Positions 26,525-34,706 of a stretch of DNA of 64,000 bases are shown here, piece by piece; position 1 is the stretch's first letter; every line of letters starts with the position of its first letter. Under the pieces are notes generated by a model. That model was not told where the DNA came from. It made no database searches and saw only the letters and a list, made by a program, of their open reading frames with translations. The position numbers and the translations under genes were made by a program. Source of the DNA: Lachnospiraceae bacterium (GTDB taxonomy: Bacteria; Bacillota; Clostridia; Lachnospirales; Lachnospiraceae); assembly GCA_003507655.1 (NCBI GenBank), contig DNUZ01000030.1:1-64000 (forward strand), written 5' to 3'.

Positions 26525-27331
26525 ATGTATCAGTTTACAGAGGATTGCCGGATTGGAATACCGGAGATTGACGAGGAACACAAAAAACTTTTTCAGATGG
26601 TGAATGAAGCGTTTGCCCTGTTAGCAGAGCCATCTGCAACAGTTGTTGGAGTGAAAAATTTGGTATTGGCACTTAAAAAGTATGCGGCTACACATTTTAT
26701 CCATGAAGAGGCATATATGGATGAGATCAAAGACCCGGAACTGCCAAGACAGAAAAAAGAGCATGAGCAGTTTAAAGAAAAGGTCAACGAAGTGGATTTA
26801 GAGGCATTAAATGACGAGAATGGCAAAGAAGTTTTAACGGAGTTGTTGGAGTTTCTTTCACGCTGGCTGTATCATCACATTTTAGGCAGTGATACCATGA
26901 TCGGAAAGATGCCGGCATTAGACGAGGAAGAAGATCCGTTTGCCTTTACGGAAAAATATAAACTCGGTGTAGAATTGATCGACAGTGAACACCAGAGACT
27001 GTTTGAGATCATCCGCGAGACAAATGAGCTGACCAATGATGTGCTTTTTAACGATAAATATGATGACATAAAGAAGATCATTTCTGAATTAAAGGATTAT
27101 ACCATCAAACATTTTGGAGATGAAGAAGAATATATGGAAAAAATCGGATATTCCGGTTTAGAAGCACAGAAGGTTGCACATCAGGCATTTGTAGACAGAC
27201 TGAATGAAGTGAATTTAGAAGCAGTAGACGGTGACCAGGAAGGTTATCTGCATGAATTAATCGAATTCCTGTTAGGCTGGCTGGCAAATCATATTTTAAA
27301 AATGGATAAAAAGATTCCGATGGAAGGATAA
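26525..27331 (+). CDS. Tandem bacteriohemerythrin (two hemerythrin domains)
   Basis: The 268-residue protein carries two hemerythrin four-helix bundles (about 1-128 and 140-268). Ligands in domain 1: H19, H57, E61, H80, H118, D123. In domain 2: H156, H196, E200, H219 and the final HxxxxD in NHILKMD. The sixth position, His77 of the canonical HxxxH pair, is Gln in both domains (Q76 in RQKKEH, Q215 in AQKVAH). Hemerythrins bind O2 at a di-iron centre and protect anaerobes or deliver O2; a Gln at this place may change the iron site. GGAGAGGAG upstream fits the ATG at 26525 rather than the ATG at 26507. Confidence 0.9.
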   Translation: MYQFTEDCRIGIPEIDEEHKKLFQMVNEAFALLAEPSATVVGVKNLVLALKKYAATHFIHEEAYMDEIKDPELPRQKKEHEQFKEKVNEVDLEALNDENGKEVLTELLEFLSRWLYHHILGSDTMIGKMPALDEEEDPFAFTEKYKLGVELIDSEHQRLFEIIRETNELTNDVLFNDKYDDIKKIISELKDYTIKHFGDEEEYMEKIGYSGLEAQKVAHQAFVDRLNEVNLEAVDGDQEGYLHELIEFLLGWLANHILKMDKKIPMEG

Positions 27332-27405
27332 AAACTGGAAAGCCTGCCAGTTATCGCCTATATCTTTTGCGTAGTACATATGATAAGATTCTGCTTGTAA
27401 CAAAA

Positions 27406-27423
27406 ATGTAACAACTGTTACAT
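27406..27423. promoter_or_regulatory. Inverted repeat upstream of the CAP-domain gene
   Basis: ATGTAAC-AACT-GTTACAT is a perfect 7-bp-arm inverted repeat, with further TGTAACA-like copies at 27396 and 27428. It lies 34 bases before the start codon and may be an operator. The regulator is unknown. Confidence 0.4.
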
Positions 27424-27456
27424 GAATTTGTAATAAATAAGCAGGAGGTTTTTCAA

Positions 27457-28194
27457 ATGAAAAAAGTAACCGTATGTGCAATGATAGCAGCGATGACAGT
27501 AACCGGTGCAGCAGCACTTCCGGTACAGGCAGCAACAAATGCCGGAAACAGTGCAAATTGCAACGGAAAAGGATACTATGTTTTTACCGGAGGAAAAGTC
27601 AGTGATCTTGAGAATATCAAGAGCAGATTAGATGAGCTTTGCGGACAGTTAAACGGTAATACCACAACGATCACGTTCCCGGGATGTAACTTGCCGGAGA
27701 ATAAGCCGGAGACAACTCCACCGAGTGAAGATACAAATACACCGGAAAGTAAACCGGAGACAACTCCACCGAGCGAAGATGCGAACACACCGGAGAATAA
27801 GCCGGAAGCAGACAAAGAACTGACATTTGCTGAGCAGGTCGTAGAACTGGTAAATCAGGAGCGGACAAAGGCAGGTTTAAATGCTGTTACGTTAGATCAG
27901 AACATTGCATCCGCAGCACTTGTCCGGGCGAAAGAGATTGAAACATCTTTTTCCCATACCCGACCGAATGGAAGTAAATTCAGCACCGCTCTTACAGAGC
28001 AGGGTGTTACCTTCAAAGGTGCAGGAGAGAATATCGCATGGGGACAGAAATCTCCGGAAGCGGTTATGCAGGCATGGATGAACAGCAAAGGTCATAGAGC
28101 CAATATCCTGAATAAGAATTTTACAAAAATCGGTGTGGGATATTATCAGAATGCTGCCGGACGTAACTTCTGGACACAGTTATTTACCTACTAA
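27457..28194 (+). CDS. Secreted CAP/SCP domain protein
   Basis: The 245-residue protein has a Sec signal peptide (about residues 1-27, cleavage near PVQA-AT), a linker with two nearly identical 16-residue Pro/Thr/Glu units (KPETTPPSEDxNTPEx, encoded 27703-27798), and a C-terminal CAP domain (about 125-245). The CAP domain contains LVNQERTKAGL, FSHTRPNGSKF, GENIAWG, HRANILN and the final NFWTQLFTY. No LPXTG, S-layer or choline-binding anchor is present, so the protein is probably released or wall-associated. CAP proteins of bacteria are of mostly unknown function. AGGAGG precedes the ATG. Confidence 0.92.
   Translation: MKKVTVCAMIAAMTVTGAAALPVQAATNAGNSANCNGKGYYVFTGGKVSDLENIKSRLDELCGQLNGNTTTITFPGCNLPENKPETTPPSEDTNTPESKPETTPPSEDANTPENKPEADKELTFAEQVVELVNQERTKAGLNAVTLDQNIASAALVRAKEIETSFSHTRPNGSKFSTALTEQGVTFKGAGENIAWGQKSPEAVMQAWMNSKGHRANILNKNFTKIGVGYYQNAAGRNFWTQLFTY
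27703..27798 (+). repeat. Two 48-bp direct repeats encoding the CAP-protein linker
   Basis: Two 48-bp units (27703-27750 and 27751-27798) encode a 16-residue Pro/Thr/Glu-rich unit, and a third partial unit (KPE) follows. Such units change number easily. Confidence 0.85.
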
Positions 28195-28232
28195 TTTCCT
28201 TAGAAAAATTTAGAGTTAGAGATTTAGAATGT

Positions 28233-28277
28233 AAAAAGGCTGTTATCTTACAAAAAATGTAAGGTAATAGCCTTTTT
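28233..28277. terminator. Bidirectional terminator between the CAP gene and the DUF4143 gene
   Basis: AAAAAGGCTGTTATCTTACA (28233-28252) pairs with the complementary arm ending in GCCTTTTT at 28277, with two wobble pairs and a short A loop. The A and T ends serve both strands. Confidence 0.88.
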
Positions 28278-28299
28278 GCTAGAATATAGTATATGAGAA

Positions 28300-29517
28300 T
28301 CAGTCTAATAACCAGTCCATCACATTGACAATCTGGATACCATCGTAGTTTCCAGAAGAAAAATGGTCTAAAGTCAGGACGATTTTCGGATAATTGTCCC
28401 GGATATTTGTAAAAGGACGCATTTCACGCTGGAAAGTCTCTTCGGAAGTCATATCTGCAGTGACCTGAAAATAGGTGATTTCTCCCTGCTTTTGGGCGAC
28501 AAAGTCGATCTCTGTATTTTCATATTTTCCAATATTGACGCGGTATCTGCGTCGGAGCAACTCTAAATATACAATATTTTCAAGAGTAAAACCTAAGTCA
28601 TAGTGTCTGCGTGGTAAAATATAATTTCGTAATCCGGTGTCAACGATGTACCATTTTTTATTCGATTTCAGAATTTGCTTACCGACTAAGTCAAAACGTT
28701 CTACCGGATAGAAAATAAAGGCTTCTGCTAATGCATCCATATAGTCATCAACAGTGTTAGCGGAGATTTTTCTTCCGTTGGAACTTAAATAATCTGTGAC
28801 ACTTTTGACAGACACAGGGCTGCCGACGACGCTGGATAAATATTTAGCAATCGTTTTTAAAAGCGAGATATCATTAATTTTCCGCTTGGAGGAATTGCCC
28901 TTTGGCCGGCTTTGACGTTCTTCAATATCTCTGACAATGACGGTATTATAGATTCCTTCTAAATACATATCTGCTTTTTCATCTGTTTTATCCATTGCAG
29001 CTACATAGGGAAGTCCTCCATAGCGCATATAGTCAGAAAAAGCATGTTCAGAAGTATCGTTTGTAAGCTGGGCATATTCTTTAAAGGACAGCGGGAGCAT
29101 GGAAAGTTCCACATAACGTCCGGTCAGTAGGGTCGCAAGGTCACTGGAAAGCATATAGGCATTAGAACCGGTAAGATAAATATCCGTGTGTTCTTTAATA
29201 TGCAGACTGTCCACGACTTTTTCAAAGCTGTCTACTTTCTGGATCTCATCTAAAAAGATATAAGTCATTTTGTCTTTACAAAGTCTTTGTTGAATATAAT
29301 CATATAAGGTTTTATAATCTAACAATTCTTCATATTGTAAATCTTCAAAATTAACAGAAATAATCTGGGAGTCGTCAATCCCCTGTTCTTTTAAATGCTC
29401 CTGATACTGTAAGAGCAATGTGGATTTACCACAACGCCGGATGCCGGTAATCACCTTAATTACTTTTTCATCTTTCCAATCCAGTAATTTTTGAAGATAT
29501 TTCATACGCGTTACCAT
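28300..29517 (-). CDS. AAA ATPase with DUF4143 (COG1373 family)
   Basis: The 405-residue protein has an N-terminal AAA_14 ATPase (Walker A GIRRCGKSTLL, Walker B TYIFLDEIQKV, SNAYMLSSDLATLLTGR sensor region) and a C-terminal DUF4143 module that resembles nuclease-like folds (LRRRYRVNIGKYENTEIDFVAQKQGEITYFQVT). The ENTEIDFV..K.GEITYFQV pattern fits a PD-(D/E)XK-like core, with the usual Lys replaced by Gln in FQV. Families of this type are found in many copies in gut bacteria and archaea without a known role. It stands alone on the minus strand. The start at 29517 is preferred because AGAGAGGTGAT lies just upstream; a longer frame would read into the operator repeats. Confidence 0.88.
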   Translation of the reverse strand: MVTRMKYLQKLLDWKDEKVIKVITGIRRCGKSTLLLQYQEHLKEQGIDDSQIISVNFEDLQYEELLDYKTLYDYIQQRLCKDKMTYIFLDEIQKVDSFEKVVDSLHIKEHTDIYLTGSNAYMLSSDLATLLTGRYVELSMLPLSFKEYAQLTNDTSEHAFSDYMRYGGLPYVAAMDKTDEKADMYLEGIYNTVIVRDIEERQSRPKGNSSKRKINDISLLKTIAKYLSSVVGSPVSVKSVTDYLSSNGRKISANTVDDYMDALAEAFIFYPVERFDLVGKQILKSNKKWYIVDTGLRNYILPRRHYDLGFTLENIVYLELLRRRYRVNIGKYENTEIDFVAQKQGEITYFQVTADMTSEETFQREMRPFTNIRDNYPKIVLTLDHFSSGNYDGIQIVNVMDWLLD

Positions 29518-29537
29518 CTCGATCACCTCTCTCTTAT

Positions 29538-29678
29538 AATTCCCATTTTGATAGATTTTATGAAAATTGTCAAGAAAAATTCCTATTTCGGAATTTTTAC
29601 AACCAAACAACATAAAAAATTCCCATTTTGGAATTTATATAATAAAAAACGAGAAAAATTCCCATTTCGGAATTTTTT
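29538..29678. repeat. Four inverted repeats spaced 40/40/39 bp upstream of the DUF4143 gene
   Basis: Units of the form AAAAATTCC-YATTTY-GGAATTTTT are centred at 29546.5, 29586.5, 29626.5 and 29665.5. The three distal units (29575-29598, 29617-29636, 29654-29677) are near-perfect palindromes with 7-9-bp arms. The unit nearest the gene has lost its right arm. Spacing of about 40 bp places all four on one face of the helix. The proximal unit overlaps the putative -10 on the minus strand. Confidence 0.85.
29545..29573 (-). promoter_or_regulatory. Putative promoter of the DUF4143 gene
   Basis: Read on the minus strand, TTGACA (29573-29568) and CAAAAT (29550-29545) are 17 bases apart. The -10 matches consensus at four of six positions and lies within the proximal repeat unit, so a protein bound to the repeats would control it. 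Confidence 0.6.
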
Positions 29679-29717
29679 AGAACACAAATATGCCTGTATA
29701 CACAAACTACATAGATT

Positions 29718-29746
29718 TTGACACATACGAAAGAAGCGGATATAAT
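29718..29746 (+). promoter_or_regulatory. Consensus promoter of the rsmH-pdp operon
   Basis: TTGACA (29718-29723) and TATAAT (29741-29746) are exactly 17 bases apart, about 37 bases before the rsmH start. Confidence 0.85.
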
Positions 29747-29782
29747 AGAGCATAAGTTTGTATCAGCGGAGGATAACAGAGC

Positions 29783-30823
29783 ATGGAACAGCAGACACAC
29801 AAGCGGCGCGTCCGCTATAAAGGTACACATCCAAGAACATATCAGGAGAAATACAAAGAGTTAAATCCTGAAAAATATAAAGACACTATCGAGCATGTCA
29901 TACAAAAAGGGAATACTCCTGCGGGAATGCATATCTCCATTTGTGTAAAGGAAATTTTGGATTTTTTACAGATCCGGCCGGGACAGACCGGATTGGATGC
30001 AACGCTCGGCTATGGAGGACATTCCACAGAGATGTTAAAATGTTTAGAGGGCAGGGGACATTTGTATGCTTTAGATGTTGATCCGATTGAAATCGAAAAG
30101 ACGAAAAGGCGGTTAGCAGAGCGTGGATTTGCAGAAGATATATTAAGCATTAAGCAGATGAATTTTGCAAATGTAAAAGAACTGCTCCCGGAGTCAGGAA
30201 AGTTTGATTTTGTGTTAGCAGATTTAGGAGTCTCTTCAATGCAGATCGATAACCCGGAGAGGGGATTTTCCTATAAATTTGACGGACCACTGGATCTGCG
30301 CCTTGATCCGCAAAAAGGAGTTCCGGCAAGTGAGCGTCTGCGTGAGATGAGCAGAGATGAGATCGCAGGTATGCTGATAGAAAATGCGGACGAGCCTTAT
30401 GCAGAGGAGATTGCAAAAGCAATTTCCATACAGCAGAAAAAGAAGCCGATCAGGACAACGACGGATTTGCGGGAAGTGATAGAAAAAGCACTGACTTTTT
30501 TGCCAAAAGCCGAGCAGAAAGAAGCAGTGAAAAAGTCATCCCAGCGGTCTTTTCAGGCACTTCGGATTGATGTGAACAGTGAATATGAAGTGTTAGAGAG
30601 CTTTTTAGAAAGCCTGCCGGATATTTTAGCACCGGGTGGCAGAGTGGCAATTCTGACATTTCATTCGGGAGAAGATCGTCTGGTAAAAAAATCATTCCAG
30701 CGTTTTTATAAAGAAGGAATCTATGAAGATATCGCAAAGAATGTGATCCGCCCAAGTGCCGAAGAATGTAACCGAAACAGCAGGGCACATTCCACAAAAA
30801 TGCGCTGGGCAATCAGAAAATAG
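29783..30823 (+). CDS. rsmH: RsmH-family 16S rRNA (cytosine-1402-N4)-methyltransferase, divergent paralogue
   Basis: The 346-residue SAM-dependent methyltransferase has DATLGYGGHS (SAM motif), ALDVDPIEI, DFVLADLGVSSMQIDNPERGFSY and the C-terminal ILTFHSGEDRLVK and SRAHSTKMRWA motifs of the RsmH/MraW family. The N-terminal extension of about 45 residues and the HISICVKE segment (usually HxPVLLxE) are unlike standard RsmH, and there is no mraZ, ftsL or penicillin-binding gene next to it. I suspect a second copy in addition to the dcw-cluster gene; the true substrate is then open. It is followed by pdp. Confidence 0.82.
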   Translation: MEQQTHKRRVRYKGTHPRTYQEKYKELNPEKYKDTIEHVIQKGNTPAGMHISICVKEILDFLQIRPGQTGLDATLGYGGHSTEMLKCLEGRGHLYALDVDPIEIEKTKRRLAERGFAEDILSIKQMNFANVKELLPESGKFDFVLADLGVSSMQIDNPERGFSYKFDGPLDLRLDPQKGVPASERLREMSRDEIAGMLIENADEPYAEEIAKAISIQQKKKPIRTTTDLREVIEKALTFLPKAEQKEAVKKSSQRSFQALRIDVNSEYEVLESFLESLPDILAPGGRVAILTFHSGEDRLVKKSFQRFYKEGIYEDIAKNVIRPSAEECNRNSRAHSTKMRWAIRK

Positions 30824-30847
30824 AGAAAACATAAGGAGGAAATGCCA

Positions 30848-32155
30848 ATGAGAATGTACGATCTGATTCTCAAAAAAAAGCAGGGAAAAGAATTAAATAC
30901 AGAAGAAATTAACTGGATGATAAAAGAGTTTACCGAGGGCAGGATCCCGGATTATCAGATGTCGGCAATGACCATGGCAATCTGTTTTCAGGGTATGGAC
31001 AAAAGGGAAACTTTTGATCTGACCATGGCAATGCGTGACAGCGGAGATGTACTGGACTTAAGCCGTATTGATGGGATCAAGGTCGACAAGCACAGCACCG
31101 GTGGCGTTGGAGATAAAGTATCGTTAGTGCTGACACCGATCGTTGCATCCCTTGGCGTTCCGGTAGCAAAGATGAGCGGAAGAGGGTTAGGACATACCGG
31201 AGGAACGATCGACAAACTGGAATCGTTTTCGGGATTTTCCACGGAAATATCGGAGGAAAAATTCATTGACAGCGTCAATACCATAGGAATCGCAATTGCC
31301 GGACAGACAGCAAACCTTGCACCGGCAGATAAGAAGCTTTATGCACTTCGGGATGTTACGGCAACCGTAGATCAGATGTCTTTGATCGCAAGCAGCATTA
31401 TGAGTAAAAAATTAGCATCCGGGGCAGATGCCATTGTGTTAGATGTCAAAACCGGAAATGGTGCATTTATGCAAAAAGAAGAGGATGCGATCGCACTTGC
31501 AAAAGCCATGGTAGATATTGGCAACCGGGCAGGAAAGCAGACCGTAGCCGTTATTACGGATATGGATGAGCCGCTTGGAAATGCGGTGGGAAATGCCTTA
31601 GAGATCAAAGAAGTGATCGATGCATTGCACGGTGACGGGCCGGAAGATCTGATGGAAGTCGTTTATGCATTGGGCACACAGATGTTATTGCTTGCAAAAC
31701 GGGCAGAGGATGAAGAGATTGCAAGAAATCTGATCACAGAGTCCATACAGGAGAGAAAAGCCCTGAAAAAATTTGCAGAATTTATTGAAAACCAGGGCGG
31801 AAACCGTGAAGAAATCCTGCATCCGGATATGCTGCCAAAGGCACGTTATGTCATTCCGGTCTTAGCAGAAGAGGAAGGCTGTATTGAGCGGATCTTAGCA
31901 CAGGATATCGGGATTGCCTGCATGACCTTAGGTGGTGGCAGGGAAAATAAAGAAAGTACGATCGACCACGGTGTCGGGATCATTTTAACGAAAAAGATAT
32001 CGGATACAGTAAAAAAAGGAGAGACCTTAGCACTGATCCATGCAAATTCCAAAGAAAAAGCGGTGCTTGCATCCGGTCTGGTAAAAAATGCATACCAGAT
32101 CGCAAAAGAACCGGCGAAAAAAGCTCCGATGGTGAAGTGTATTATCCGCGAATAA
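30848..32155 (+). CDS. pdp: Pyrimidine-nucleoside phosphorylase
   Basis: This enzyme splits uridine, deoxyuridine and thymidine into base and (deoxy)ribose 1-phosphate. The 435-residue protein has MRMYDLILKKKQGKEL at the start and the phosphate-binding KHSTGGVGDK motif, then the SGRGLGHTGGTIDKLE and DVKTGNGAFM segments typical of NP-family III phosphorylases. The ATG at 30848 lies 8 bases after AGGAGG; an ATG at 30842 would be too close. It follows rsmH by 24 bases, probably in the same transcript. Confidence 0.94.
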   Translation: MRMYDLILKKKQGKELNTEEINWMIKEFTEGRIPDYQMSAMTMAICFQGMDKRETFDLTMAMRDSGDVLDLSRIDGIKVDKHSTGGVGDKVSLVLTPIVASLGVPVAKMSGRGLGHTGGTIDKLESFSGFSTEISEEKFIDSVNTIGIAIAGQTANLAPADKKLYALRDVTATVDQMSLIASSIMSKKLASGADAIVLDVKTGNGAFMQKEEDAIALAKAMVDIGNRAGKQTVAVITDMDEPLGNAVGNALEIKEVIDALHGDGPEDLMEVVYALGTQMLLLAKRAEDEEIARNLITESIQERKALKKFAEFIENQGGNREEILHPDMLPKARYVIPVLAEEEGCIERILAQDIGIACMTLGGGRENKESTIDHGVGIILTKKISDTVKKGETLALIHANSKEKAVLASGLVKNAYQIAKEPAKKAPMVKCIIRE

Positions 32156-32178
32156 ACAACTTGTTTTTTCCATATAGT
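32150..32178 (+). promoter_or_regulatory. Candidate sigma-E type (mother-cell) promoter of yqfC
   Basis: GAATAAA (32150-32156), 14 bases, CATATAGT (32171-32178) fits the sigma-E pattern KMATATT-N14-CATACANT at five of seven and seven of eight positions. yqfD of Bacillus belongs to the sigma-E regulon, so the context agrees. It ends 5 bases before the yqfC ATG. Confidence 0.55.
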
Positions 32179-32183
32179 AGACT

Positions 32184-32465
32184 ATGAAACATAACAAGTT
32201 AAAGTCCGTCAAACAGAATATGGTAGAAACATTAGAACTCCCAAAGGATCTGATGTATGGAGATTCCATCGTGACGATTACCGGCAGGAGAGAAGTTCTG
32301 ATAGAAAATTATAAAGGTATCTTAGAATATACCGGGGAATATATCAAAATCCAGACGAAAAACGCAAAACTGACCGTCTATGGAAAAAAGCTGAGCATTG
32401 AATATTATACAAATGAAGATATGAAAGTTGTCGGATTTGTAAAATCAATAGAATATGAGGCTTAG
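32184..32465 (+). CDS. yqfC: Sporulation protein YqfC
   Basis: The 93-residue protein matches YqfC of spore formers in length and pattern: LELPKDLMYGDSIVTITGRREVLIENYKGILEYT, followed by a beta-rich second half ending VKSIEYEA. It is found only in endospore formers; its molecular function is unknown. I see no Shine-Dalgarno sequence before the ATG, and the candidate sigma-E promoter is close enough that the transcript may begin at the ATG. It opens the yqfC-yqfD-phoH-HD-ybeY cluster. Confidence 0.88.
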   Translation: MKHNKLKSVKQNMVETLELPKDLMYGDSIVTITGRREVLIENYKGILEYTGEYIKIQTKNAKLTVYGKKLSIEYYTNEDMKVVGFVKSIEYEA

Positions 32466-32467
32466 AA

Positions 32468-33718
32468 ATGACTGTGTTATTACGATATCTATCCGGTTAT
32501 GTCTGTGTGGAACTGACCGGTTATGCAACCGAGCGTTTTTTAAATCTGTGCACAAACCATGATATCAATCTCTGGAACATGGATCATAAAGAAGATACTT
32601 ATACCTTTTGTATGAGTTTAGAAGATTTTCGGAAGATCCGTCCGATGGTAAGGAAAACAAGGACAAAGATACGGATTACAAAGAGATGCGGATTGCCATT
32701 TTTTTTGTACCGCTATCGGAAAAGAAAAATGTTTTTATTAGGACTTTTGCTCTGTGTCGGCATTGTCTATGCTTTTTCATGTTATGTCTGGAATATTGAG
32801 ATCTGTGGCAACTCCACCCTGTCAGATGATACGGTTTACCGCTATTTAGAATCGGAGAAAATCCGTGTCGGTACGGCAAAAGGAAAGGTAGATTGCGAAA
32901 AATTAGAGGCAAAGATCAGGCAGCATTTTTCAAATGTCATCTGGACATCGGTGCGTTTAGAAGGAACAAAGCTGACCGTGGATGTAAAAGAAAATCTGAT
33001 CACACAGGAACCACAGGAAAAGCAGGAGACCGAAACGGAAGAAGCGCAGGATTTAGTAGCAGACAAAGATGCCGTGATCCTAAGTATTGTCACAAGAAAC
33101 GGTACACCGAAAGTCAAAGCCGGTGATAAGGTAAAAAAAGGAAAAGCACTGGTCTTAGGAAGGATCGACATCTATAATGATGCAAAAGAGATTGCCGGCT
33201 ATCAGTATTGTAAGGCAGATGCAGACATTGTTGCACAAACGTCCTATCCCTATCGTTATGAAGTTCCAACGCTGGTACAAAAAAAGGCATATACCGGAAA
33301 AGAGAAAAAACGCTATTCTTTCTGGTACCGCAATAAATACATAGGTCTTTATCAAAACGGGATTTCCTATCGGTTTTATGACAAAGAGAGTGAAAAAGAG
33401 CAACTCTGTGTGATGGAGAATTTTTATCTGCCATTTTATATCCAGACCGATATTTACCGGGAATACCAGATGAAGAACCATAAGATAGATAAAAAAGAAG
33501 CAAAGAAAATGGCGGCAGACAATTTAGAACTTTTTCTTTCAAAATTAGAAGAAAAAGGACTTCAAATTATTGAAAAAAATGTTATGATGGATAAGGAGAA
33601 AAATAGTTATATATTTCAGGGCACCGTTTTGACGAAGGAAAAGTTAGAATCCTATCGGGCAACAAAACAGTTAGAAGTGCCAAAAGAAGAAGGAACTGTA
33701 GAAAATGAATCTGAATGA
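32468..33718 (+). CDS. yqfD: Sporulation protein YqfD
   Basis: The 416-residue membrane protein has an N-terminal cytosolic region (about 1-85), one clear membrane helix (about 90-110, MFLLGLLLCVGIVYAFSCYVW), a POTRA-like/FtsQ-like stretch (about 112-172, containing SVRLEGTKLTVDVKEN), and a basic C-terminal domain outside the cell. YqfD is required for efficient sporulation in Bacillus. It starts 2 bases after yqfC and overlaps phoH by 14 bp, so the three are translated together. Confidence 0.92.
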   Translation: MTVLLRYLSGYVCVELTGYATERFLNLCTNHDINLWNMDHKEDTYTFCMSLEDFRKIRPMVRKTRTKIRITKRCGLPFFLYRYRKRKMFLLGLLLCVGIVYAFSCYVWNIEICGNSTLSDDTVYRYLESEKIRVGTAKGKVDCEKLEAKIRQHFSNVIWTSVRLEGTKLTVDVKENLITQEPQEKQETETEEAQDLVADKDAVILSIVTRNGTPKVKAGDKVKKGKALVLGRIDIYNDAKEIAGYQYCKADADIVAQTSYPYRYEVPTLVQKKAYTGKEKKRYSFWYRNKYIGLYQNGISYRFYDKESEKEQLCVMENFYLPFYIQTDIYREYQMKNHKIDKKEAKKMAADNLELFLSKLEEKGLQIIEKNVMMDKEKNSYIFQGTVLTKEKLESYRATKQLEVPKEEGTVENESE

Positions 33719-34706
33719 GGAAATCTTTGACATCCCGACAGAACATATGGCAAATGTGTTTGGCGGATGTGATAAAAATATAAAGAAAATTGAGCGTGCC
33801 CTGCATGTAACGATCGCTGTCCGAGAGGGAGGAATGAAGATCCTTGGAGAAGCAGCAAACGTCAAGAGTGCATCACGGGTATTTATGGAGTTAGTGAACC
33901 TGAGTAAACGTGGCAATGAGATCACCGAACAGCAGGTGGATTATGCCTTAGATTTAGCGGCAAAGCAGGAAAATGTAGGTGTGATGTCAGAAATGGATGA
34001 TGACCTGATCTGTCATACCACAGCAGGAAAACCGATCAAGCCAAAGACTTTAGGACAAAAAGCCTATGTGGATGCGATCCGCAAACAGATGGTTGTCTTT
34101 GGAATCGGACCGGCAGGAACCGGAAAGACCTATCTTGCAATGGCGATGGCAATTACTGCATTTAAAAATGAAGAAGTGGGACGTATCATACTGACAAGAC
34201 CGGCAATCGAAGCCGGAGAAAAGTTAGGATTTTTGCCGGGAGATCTGCAAAGCAAGGTGGATCCGTACTTAAGACCGTTGTATGATGCACTCCATCAGAT
34301 CATGGGAGCAGAGAATTTCCAAAAGAATATGGAGAAGGGATTGATCGAGGTCGCTCCGCTTGCCTATATGAGAGGACGGACACTCGATAACGCATTTATC
34401 ATATTAGACGAGGCGCAGAATACGACTCCGGCACAGATGAAGATGTTTTTAACACGTATCGGATTCGGTTCAAAAGTAGTCGTAACCGGAGATGCAACGC
34501 AAAAGGATCTGCCAAAGGGTACTACATCAGGACTGGATGTAGCACTGAAGGTATTAAAAAAAGTAGAAGGCATTTCCATCTGTGAACTGACGAATAGTGA
34601 CGTAGTGCGTCATCCGCTGGTACAAAAAATCGTACAGGCATATGATGCTTATGAAAAAAGAGAGTCAAAGGATAGTAAGAATAAAAGGAAAAGGACACGC
34701 ACATGA
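33705..34706 (+). CDS. phoH: PhoH-like ATPase
   Basis: The 333-residue protein has an N-terminal KH-like RNA-binding region (about 20-95), and the PhoH AAA-like domain with Walker A GPAGTGKTYLAMAMA, Walker B FIILDEAQNTTPAQMKMFLTR and the GDATQKDLP sensor. PhoH proteins are RNA-related ATPases and in this gene order act next to ybeY, which matures rRNA. It overlaps yqfD by 14 bp and the HD gene by 4 bp (ATGA). Confidence 0.95.
   Translation: MNLNEEIFDIPTEHMANVFGGCDKNIKKIERALHVTIAVREGGMKILGEAANVKSASRVFMELVNLSKRGNEITEQQVDYALDLAAKQENVGVMSEMDDDLICHTTAGKPIKPKTLGQKAYVDAIRKQMVVFGIGPAGTGKTYLAMAMAITAFKNEEVGRIILTRPAIEAGEKLGFLPGDLQSKVDPYLRPLYDALHQIMGAENFQKNMEKGLIEVAPLAYMRGRTLDNAFIILDEAQNTTPAQMKMFLTRIGFGSKVVVTGDATQKDLPKGTTSGLDVALKVLKKVEGISICELTNSDVVRHPLVQKIVQAYDAYEKRESKDSKNKRKRTRT

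Noticed and set aside
27333..27352. Hairpin AACTGG-loop-CCAGTT after the hemerythrin gene as terminator or riboswitch stem
   Set aside because: The stem is only 6 bp with no U-tract, and the region lacks the conserved cores of the cyclic-dinucleotide riboswitches I know.
29518..29613. Longer N-terminus for the DUF4143 protein, up to 29613
   Set aside because: It would translate the operator repeats into Asn/Ser/Ile/Gly-rich residues and has no ribosome site; the ATG at 29517 has one.
29538..29678. A CRISPR array
   Set aside because: There are four short palindromes with AT-rich gaps of about 16-20 bases, degenerate at one end, and no cas genes; the units are operator-like.
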